This document shows, in pieces, positions 16,908 through 26,200 of a stretch of 33,911 nucleotides of DNA; within the stretch, counting starts at the first letter, position 1, and each line of letters starts with the position of its first letter. A program made the translations under genes and the position numbers. The DNA is from Fidelibacterota bacterium (GTDB lineage: Bacteria > Fidelibacterota > UBA2242): the NCBI GenBank assembly GCA_016783665.1, contig JADHWC010000020.1, forward strand, positions 1-33,911, read 5' to 3'. The notes under the pieces were generated by a model. The model saw only the letters and a list, made by a program, of their open reading frames with translations. It did not search any database and was not told where the DNA came from.

Positions 16908-17207
16908 TTTCCACCCCTTCCATATATTGGTTTTAACCTCACATTTGAATATAGATAGATAAAATAATTAAAACAAGGGCGTCAAAATTTCAAGATTGCA
17001 GGAACTTTACCTGTCCTTTGTTTTTAACAACCATCATGTCTTACTCGTTACAAAGCCCCCGCCTTCTCACTCGTTACAAAGCCCCAGCTTTGTAATGAGA
17101 AGCGCATCCTTTGCTAAGTCAAGTAAAATTTTGTGGTCCCACTCATAATATTTGGTACAATTTTTGAGATAACCGAGCTTGTATATTTTCTTCTAAAAAT
17201 TCCAACT
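16908..17207. other. Intergenic region between M2-like peptidase and giant T9SS protein
   Basis: About 300 bases upstream of the peptidase start and downstream of the giant gene's TAG. It contains the palindromic repeat listed at 17043-17102. No ORF and no clear terminator for the giant gene were seen; the peptidase promoter should be here. Confidence 0.5.
17043..17102. repeat. REP-like palindrome, one and a half copies
   Basis: ACTCGTTACAAAGCCCC occurs twice, 26 bases apart. The second copy closes into a hairpin: CTTCTCA-(CTCG)-TTACAAAGC / GCTTTGTAA-TGAGAAG, with a four-base bulge. It is unrelated to the GACCTTGCAGG repeat at 28 kb. It looks like an intergenic repeat (REP/MITE class), but family size cannot be judged here. 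Confidence 0.6.
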
Positions 17208-20200
17208 CTATTTCAAAATCATCATTTTCTTTGTTTTTAAAAAAGATTTATTTTCAGATTGTGCTCGTATCTGGTAAAAGTATACTCCGCTTGACAGCAT
17301 TTGGTCGAACCTGTTCTTACCATTCCAATTGACGCTATAATATCCGGGATTATGCTCTTTTGAAATTAGTTCACTGACCAATCTACCCTGGATATCATAG
17401 ATATAAACACTAACTTTTGAATGAATCGGTATCTGATACTTGATAATTGTCACAGGGTTGAAAGGATTCGGATAGTTCTGGTAGATTGCAAAGGATTCCG
17501 GGATAAGAAGTTTGGAATCGATCTGAACACTTTCATAACCATCGTCAAGTAATTCCGCTTCATCTCCGTAAGCCGAATAAAAATACTCAATATCAGACAC
17601 TCCTGCTTTGACGGCGCTAAATTGTAAAATCAGGATATTGTCATTTTCATCAACAAATTCACTTTCTCCGAACATCTGAACAATATCCAACAGCACTGTA
17701 GATTCATCTTCATGCTGCAATATCAGTTTGTCGGAATTCATGCTGATCCCTGTAATATTGTTCAGTTCCTGAGATTCCAGTGATTTTGATAATGACTTTG
17801 CCATAGATTCAGACTGTTCCGCGGCTTCCCGAAATCCATCAAATCTCAATAAGTCCTTGTTGTATTTAAATATGATCTGTGAACCTTTCAGTTGCATGTA
17901 CTGATCTGTTTTTATTTCAACTTCAAAACTACCGTTCTGGGAATTATTCCATGGGTCTTGACTGATTATCGGGTTCAGGTATATCATCGGAATGTGTGGC
18001 TCTTTATTTTTTACTGACTGATATTTTGATGTGATCACCGGTCGTGTTTCTTCAGTTATAGCAGGTATCTTTGCTAAGGATCGTGTATTTTCAATGTCCT
18101 GCTGAGCACCTGTCAAGTCGTTTTCATCCGGGTTTTCGGCAAACAAAGTACTGATTTTTGATAAACCAACCGTATAATTCCACATTCTCGCCAATGTAAC
18201 AAAATCCTCAAAATCTATCACTCCATCGGGATCCAAATCAAGGTACGGCAGCTCTCCGAGTGCAGGACCAATCTCATATAGCAGGTTTTGGTCTTCCTGA
18301 CTCCATTCCTCGGAAAAAATGATCAAGTCCTGGACATCGATAACATCAGAATTATCATAATCACCTAAGTATGGACTCGTGAACTGCCAGGAATAATCAT
18401 CGATTGGCGAACCTTCGGGATCGCCGTCTTTATCGCCGTCTAATCCTTTGCCCAGACTGTCTAATATTCCAGCGCCCAATTTGACGCTTAAAGTCTCTTT
18501 CGCCATGAACGGGTTGCCGGGAATGAAAAACAGTGACTGAATATTATCCGGGAATAAATTCTTTCCTGAGATTTCACCTGATCTCGTTCCTGAAACCTCA
18601 ATATTTCCAGGCAACGATGTTGTATCTATACGACGGTCAAAGTCTATTATGATTGTATCTTGCCATAATGCAAATTCTTTAGGATAATTGCCTATGACAA
18701 TTGGTCCGGTTTCATTATCTACGTGAAAGGCGCCGGTTCGCCCGGCAAGCCCGGTATCATTATCCAATGGAGTAACCTGAAACATTACTGTGCTGATATC
18801 AAGATTGGGGGTATCCTGATCTGAATGCCAAATAAAGGATAATGTATCTTTAGGCGCCGGTATATCATTGTAGTTAAAACTTATTGATGTAGCGTTCCAA
18901 TTATTACCTGAATCCGTTGAATATTGCATCAGGTAATTCAGTGTGTCATTTTCTGCATCTGTTACAATGAACTGTAATTCGATATCACCGGTTTTTTCTG
19001 AAAAGGGAGTAAACAGAGTATCAACAACAGGTATATCATTATTGTCAAGATGAAAAGCATTGGTAGAATCTGCAAACCCGATACTGATATCATAAGGAGT
19101 AATTTTAAATGTTACCCGTGTCAGATCCAGACCATTCAGGTCAATCATTGAATTCCAGATCAAACTGTCTATATAATTATTAAAATCTATGTCAGATGTA
19201 TCACCATCAACGGCTGCAATTTTCCAGTTATTACTGCCGTCTATTGAATATTCACAATGGATGGAAACGACGCTTAAAGAATCATTATCAATTGTATAAT
19301 GAATCAGCACGCCACCGGTCTGTTCGCCCTCAATATCTTTCAGGGTTATTGACGGAACGTTATTATCTACAAATACTGATATTGTATCAGTATAGCCTGT
19401 ATCATTGTCAGCCGGTGTCAGACTGAAAAGGATTGTATCGGTAACATTCGGAATATCTTCTCTTGAATTCCAGACTAACATTCCTGCATACCCTGTGCTA
19501 TCAAGGTCTGTAATATCACCGGTTATTGTGGCGGGTTTAAACAGATCTGTTTCCTTATCGAAATACTCAGCAAATATATCCAGTGTATCACCTTCTGTAT
19601 CGCTCAATGTATAGTTGATTGGAATATCGCCTGTATTTACACCGGGAATTTCTGCTAATGTTACTTCAGGAATATCATTATTGTCGAGATGAAAATCTGC
19701 TGTTTCATCAGGAATACCAGTATTGACATCCTTTGGTGTTATCCTGAACCGCACTGTGTGTAAATCAATCCCCGGAAGGTCTGATTCCGAGTTCCAGATT
19801 AAACTATCAATATAGTTTTGAAATCCGATATCAGAGGTATCGCCTGTAACAGATGCGTTTGACCAGTTATTTCCGCTATCGATTGAATATTCACAATGTA
19901 AAGAAACAGTAGTCAATGAATCATTGGCAATCTCATAGGGAATCAGGACATCCCCGGATTGCTCTCCTGAAATATCATCAAGCGCTATTGCAGGTAAACT
20001 GTTATCTACGAATATGGCAATTGTATAAGCCAATCCCGTATCATTATCCATTGCAGTCATGCGGAACTGTACCGTGTCGGCAATATTTGCAAAATCCTCC
20101 AGGGAGCGCCAGATAATATCGCCGGAGTATTGACTGCTATCCAGATTAGCCATTGTTCCGCTGACAGTTGCCGGTTTAAAAATCCGGGCTGCTTTATCAA

Positions 20201-23200
20201 AATACTCAGCGAATATATCCAGCGTATCACCTTCGGTATCACTCAAAGTATAGTTGATTGGAATATCGCCTGTATTTACGCCAGGAATTTCTGCTAACGA
20301 AACTTCCGGTATAGCATTGTTATCGAGATGGAAATCCGGCGTTTGATCAGGAATACCGGTATTTACATCCTTCGGCGTTATCCTGAACCGCACGGTATAT
20401 AAGTCAATGCCCGGAAGGTCCGATTCCGAGTTCCAGATTAAACTATCAATATAGTTTTGAAACCCAATATTAGAGGTATCGCCTGTAATAGTTGCTATAT
20501 TCCAATTCATCCCCGAACTTGTAGAGTATTCGGGGTAAATTGTTAACGTATCGCCCTCATCATCGCTTAAAACATAATCAAACCTGACATCCCCACTTAA
20601 CTCTCCCTCTATTACAGTTGTTATCGCTATCGAAGGCACTCCCAAATTGTCTAATAATATTTTCGTAGTATCCATCAGTCCGATATCGTTATCAGTCGGT
20701 GTAATACGGAATAAAATATATTGAGCCGCTTCGGGCAAATCTATCCTGCTTTGCCATATTACACTGTTTGAGTATTGCGTGATTCCTTCAGTATTGCCTG
20801 TAATAGTAGCATGAATCCAATTTTTTAACGTCTCGTCATAATATTCACACAAGATACTGAGCGTATCGTTTTCTGCGTCACTGAGTTGATAATTTATGGC
20901 TATATCATTATGCTGTTCGCCTGGCAGGTCGCTTATCACAATCAATGGTGCTTTATTATTATCAAGATGTATTGAAACAGTATCACCTTTGCCGAAAATA
21001 CCATTATCTGAAGGCGTTATAGCAAATAAAAGATCGAAGATATCATCAATTGGTAAGTCAGCCTGAGAATTCCACTCCAGTTTTCCTGAATAATTATCAA
21101 CAGTTATCCCTGTTGTATCACTATCCGTGCTGACAACATTCCAGTTATTACCATTATCTGCAGAATAACGACATATTAAATCAGTTGGATTATCTAATGA
21201 ATTCCCGATTTGATAATCGAATTCAACACTCTGTGAATATTCAGGAAGATTCATTGGATTAATCGAAACATTCAATTCCCACTTTGCGCTATCTTCATTC
21301 GAAAATCCACTTTCATTTCCGATACTATCAACCGCCGTGACGCGGTAATAATACATCTGCCCATTTAGTATATCCGTGTCTACATAAAATGTATCTGGTG
21401 GTGATGAAGCAACTACACTATCAATCAGAGTTGTTGCTGGTGACGAGGTATCCCTATAGATGTTGTATTTATGGAGATCAGATTCGGTGTTTTGATCCCA
21501 TCGGAGGATAATCTGATGGTTTCTGGGGGTAGCAGAGAGACCGGCTGGTGGCTTTGGAGGTATACCGGTTTGATCGAAATATAATGCTCCCATATCCAAT
21601 CGCGTGCCATCTGGATCCTGGTCATCCGGGTCGTCTACCCAGGTAATACCATCCCCGTCCAGATCGGGATCGCCGGCATTTATGCAAGGGGACATTGTAG
21701 AATCTGGTGTTGGAAAGTTCGCCCAGGACAAATGAAAATCCCCGCTACCGGGATCTAAAAAAAGAGGATCACATATGAGATTGTTTGAGCACTCAGGAAC
21801 AAAATTCTCTAACATCATGAGACTGGAATATGCAGAAAGCCCTTCATCGTAGTACAAATTGGTATTCCCATAAAAACAGTTGTATGCGCATGTATTTGGA
21901 TCTGAATTTTCCCCGGTCTCATATATACCATAACCTGTGTTTTCAGAAATAATATTATTAACGATAAGAGGACCATGTTGACTAATGCTTATGCCACCGC
22001 TGTTCGCATGGATAGTATTGTTGAAAACGAACGTAGAATCACTGCCTGATAGTATGAAACCATAATTATCATTTAAAAAGACCAAATTGTAGGAAATTTC
22101 AGCCCGGTCAGTGGTCTTAATGTCTAAGCCATAATCACTATTGGAAAAGATTAAATTCTTGAAAATCTCGGTACTACCGTAAGATGCTACTATACCTGTG
22201 AGATGATTATCAAATATTGTATTATATCTAATTATACTATGGAACCTAGGGGGAAAAAACCATGAGTGAATCCTTATGCCTTCATTGTTTGAGCTGACTT
22301 GATTGGAATCTACTCTTACATAGCCATCCCAGCTACCACCGCAACATATACCTGCACCACCTTCTCCACGATTTGCTTCGACTTCGTTATCTACCACAAT
22401 GACAGTATCAGCACTAATCAATATACCATATCCCTCCCAAGAAGCGCTGCTGCTTCCATTATATCTAATTTGGTTCTCCCGTATAACCACATGTCCGCTA
22501 CTTTGGCAACATATACCATAACAATATCCAGAAGCAATATTATTCTTGATTGTGTTGTTGATAATAATGAGGTTACCTCCTGAACAATAAATGCCGTAAG
22601 CATTTCCAGAGGTTTCTCCATTGTTTTCAATAATATTATTTTTTACTTGTAAGATATCACCTGAAGATAAAGAAGCCATCAATCCGCTTTCAGAGTTATT
22701 TAAAATATAGCATGAGCATACAACAGCACTAGCATTTTCACACTTTATTCCAGCTGGATTACCTCCCGTTATTGTAAAGTTTTTTACAGTAGTAGAACTA
22801 TCCGAAATGTCTTTAATAAGCAATGTATACCCATTATCTCCTGCATCCAATATTGTAGTATCCGCCCCTGCACCAATTAATGAGACCCCATCCTTCATCG
22901 TAATAGGGAATATCTCGCACCATCCTTCACTACCTACAGTACGGTCATATATGCCTGGCTTTACATGCACCGTATGATCCGTGCCGGTAATCTGTGATAA
23001 CGCAAAGGAAATGGTTTCCCAGGGGTTGCTTTCGGTTCCATCACCTGTGACATTGCTGCCATTGTTTCGATCCACATAGTAATCTATCACCTGAGTCGTA
23101 TCCCGTGGCGTTGCATTCACTTCATTCGAAAAAACGCTTTCGTTACCAGCGCTGTCCACTGCTGTAATTCGATAATAATAAGTCTGCCCATTCGTTAAGC

Positions 23201-26200
23201 CGGTATCAACATAAAATGTATCCGGTGGCGAAGATGCAACGCAGCTGTCAATGAGGGTTGTTGCTGGTGATGATATATCCCGGTAAACGTTATATTTATG
23301 AAGATCGGATTCAGTGTTTGTATCCCAGCGAAGTGTGATTTGCTGGTTGCCAGGAGTGGTAGAAAGGTTTTGGGGAGCAGTTGGTGGAGTTGTATCTATC
23401 TTAAAACTATCTTCAGCGGCCCAGGATGATCCTGCAAACGCATTGTCTATCGCTTGCACGCTCCAGTAATATTTGCCATCAGGAATACTTTTCAGAATAT
23501 AGGAATTGCAATGATTCATATTCCCAAGTTGAACGACTTTTCGATAACCTGATGAAATATCCGCCATCGGTGATTTTATTTCACAGCCACCCGGTGTAGT
23601 ACCGACCCGCAGATTATAGGTCAATCCATTCTGAAGTGTCTCAGCGTCAGTGGATTTATCCCAATTGAAAGTAACATTAGAATCTGTCACAGAAGTCGTC
23701 AATCCGGATGGTGCGGTTGGGACGGAATTCGGCGTTAGATTGTTATTGCGATAAATCTTAGAAACTCCACCCCCAAACTCTCCTGTGAGCAAGATATCGA
23801 GGTCACCGTCGTTGTCATAATCGCCCCATACAGAACTACGACCAACTCCCGTTAAACTAATTTCCGTCTGCTCGGTGAATGAGTTATTGCCGTTATTGCG
23901 GTAAATCTTGGAAATGTAGATACTGCTACCTGAATCTCCTGTGAGTAAGATATCGAGATCGCCATCATTGTCGTAATCGCCCCAGGCAACAGAACTATGA
24001 TCAACCCCAGTTAAACTGATTCCCGTCTGTTCTGTGAATGAGTTATTGCCGTTATTGCGGTAAATCTTGGAAACTAAACCATATCCAGTAAGCAAGATAT
24101 CGAGGTCACCGTCGTTGTCGTAATCGCCCCAGGCGACGGAACTTAAATAAACTCCTTTTAAACTGATTCCCGTCTGCTCCGTGAATGAGTTATTACCGTT
24201 ATTGCGGTAAATCTTGGAAATTGAACCACTACCCGTATCTCCCGTAAGTAAGATATCGAGATCACCGTCGTTGTCATAATCGCCCCAGGCAACAGAACTC
24301 CAAGTAACTCCCGTTAAATTGATTCCCGTCTGCTCCGTGAAGGAATTATTGCCGTTATTGCGATAAATCTTGGAAACAGGGGAACCATCAGTTGTACGAC
24401 CAGTAAGCAAGATATCGAGATCGCCATCGTTGTCGTAATCGCCCCAGGCAACGGAACCTTCGACTCCCGGTAAACTAATTACCGTTTGCTCTGTAAATGA
24501 GTTGCTGCCATCATTTCGGTAAATCTTGGAAACGTAATTGTAACTACCTGTATATCCTGTAAGTAAAATATCAAGATCGCCGTCGTTGTCATAATCGCCC
24601 CAGGCGACAGAACAGTAACCGACTCCCGTTAGACTAATTCCCGTTTGTTCGGTGAATGAGTTATCACCGTTATTACGGTATATCTTGGAAACATAGGCAC
24701 TACTACCTGTAATCCCAGTAAGCAAGATATCGAGATCGCCGTCATTGTCGTAATCACCCCAGGCTACGGAACTGTTATAGACTCCCGTTAAACTGATTCC
24801 CGTCTGCTCGGTGAATTGTTCGGTGAATAGTTCCGGAATTATGCTGATTTCATCTGAAAACTCACTCTCATTTCCAGCATCATCCACCGCTGTAATCCGG
24901 TAGTAATAGATCTGCTCGTTTGTCAAGCCTGTGTCCACGTAAACCGTATCCGGCGGTGATGAAGCAACACAGCTGTCAATGAGGATAGTCGCTGGAGATG
25001 ATGTATCTCGATATATATTGTATTTATGGAGATCGGGTTCTGTGTTGGCATACCAGTAGAGGGTGATTTGTTGGTTGCCGGGAGTGGCGGTGAGGTTTTG
25101 GGGTGGTTCAGGGGAAACACCCACTGGTGCAGCTCTGTTATTCTCATACGTTCCCATATCCGGGTTTGAGCCGGCGGGATTGGGGCGGGGATTGCCATCA
25201 AAATCTGTATCTGGTGCATAATACCAGATACCGTCAATCTGAATTGTATTGGTACCAGCACCAATGCAGGGTGAGGCATCAGTTAGATGGTAATCGCCGT
25301 TAGCCAAATCGACGAATTCGGGATCAACATCAATGTTGCCACTACCCCAGTTCACTGTGCCGTTGCTGTTGGTAACAATACTATCCCGTCCACCTTGGAT
25401 ATCAGAATAAGAAATTGTAATTGTATTAGAGGCATAAATTTCGCGGAACTCAATATTTGGGGAATTATTCCAGAAAATAGTATTCATCACTACGCAGCTT
25501 GCACTATTACTTAGAATAATGCCACCATTTGTATTTTCAGTGAGTGTAGCGTTATACAAAATTGGGTTGGATAAATATTCACACCAAATTCCGCCAGCAT
25601 ATGTGGCGGTGTTCCCGCTTATAACTGCATTCTCTAAGGTCGGGCTGGAATAATGATCTAAGAACATACCACCTCCATGCGCCGCCGAGTTTCTACTCAA
25701 CATAACATTTTTTATTCTGGGACTCGAATTATAACAATAAATTCCACCTCCATAGCGCCATGAAACTGTTTCATTCTCCCTTATATTTAGATTCAATAAA
25801 CTAGGACTCGAGTTACTGAGATAAATCCCACCACCATATGTCGCTGAACCATTCTGGATCGTTAACCCCTGCAGAATCGTGGTGGAGTCCTGTCCAGCAT
25901 CGATAATCACCACACTCCCACTCTGATTCCCATCAATCACCGTCTGTGATATATACGAAGTATCCTGAGTCGTCAGGAAAAGCGAACCGACAACAATATT
26001 CTTACCATTAAAGTTGATGTTTTCAATATAGGTGCCGGGATGAACAAGAACAGTGTCGCCATGAGCAGAAGCATCAATCGCCGCCTGTATTGTTGTGAAA
26101 TTGCCGGTGCCATCTTTCTTAACGGTCAGCATTACAGGGCTTGGAGTTCCCGATGTTTCATCAGAATAATCACTCTCATTTCCCAATCCATCAACAGCAG

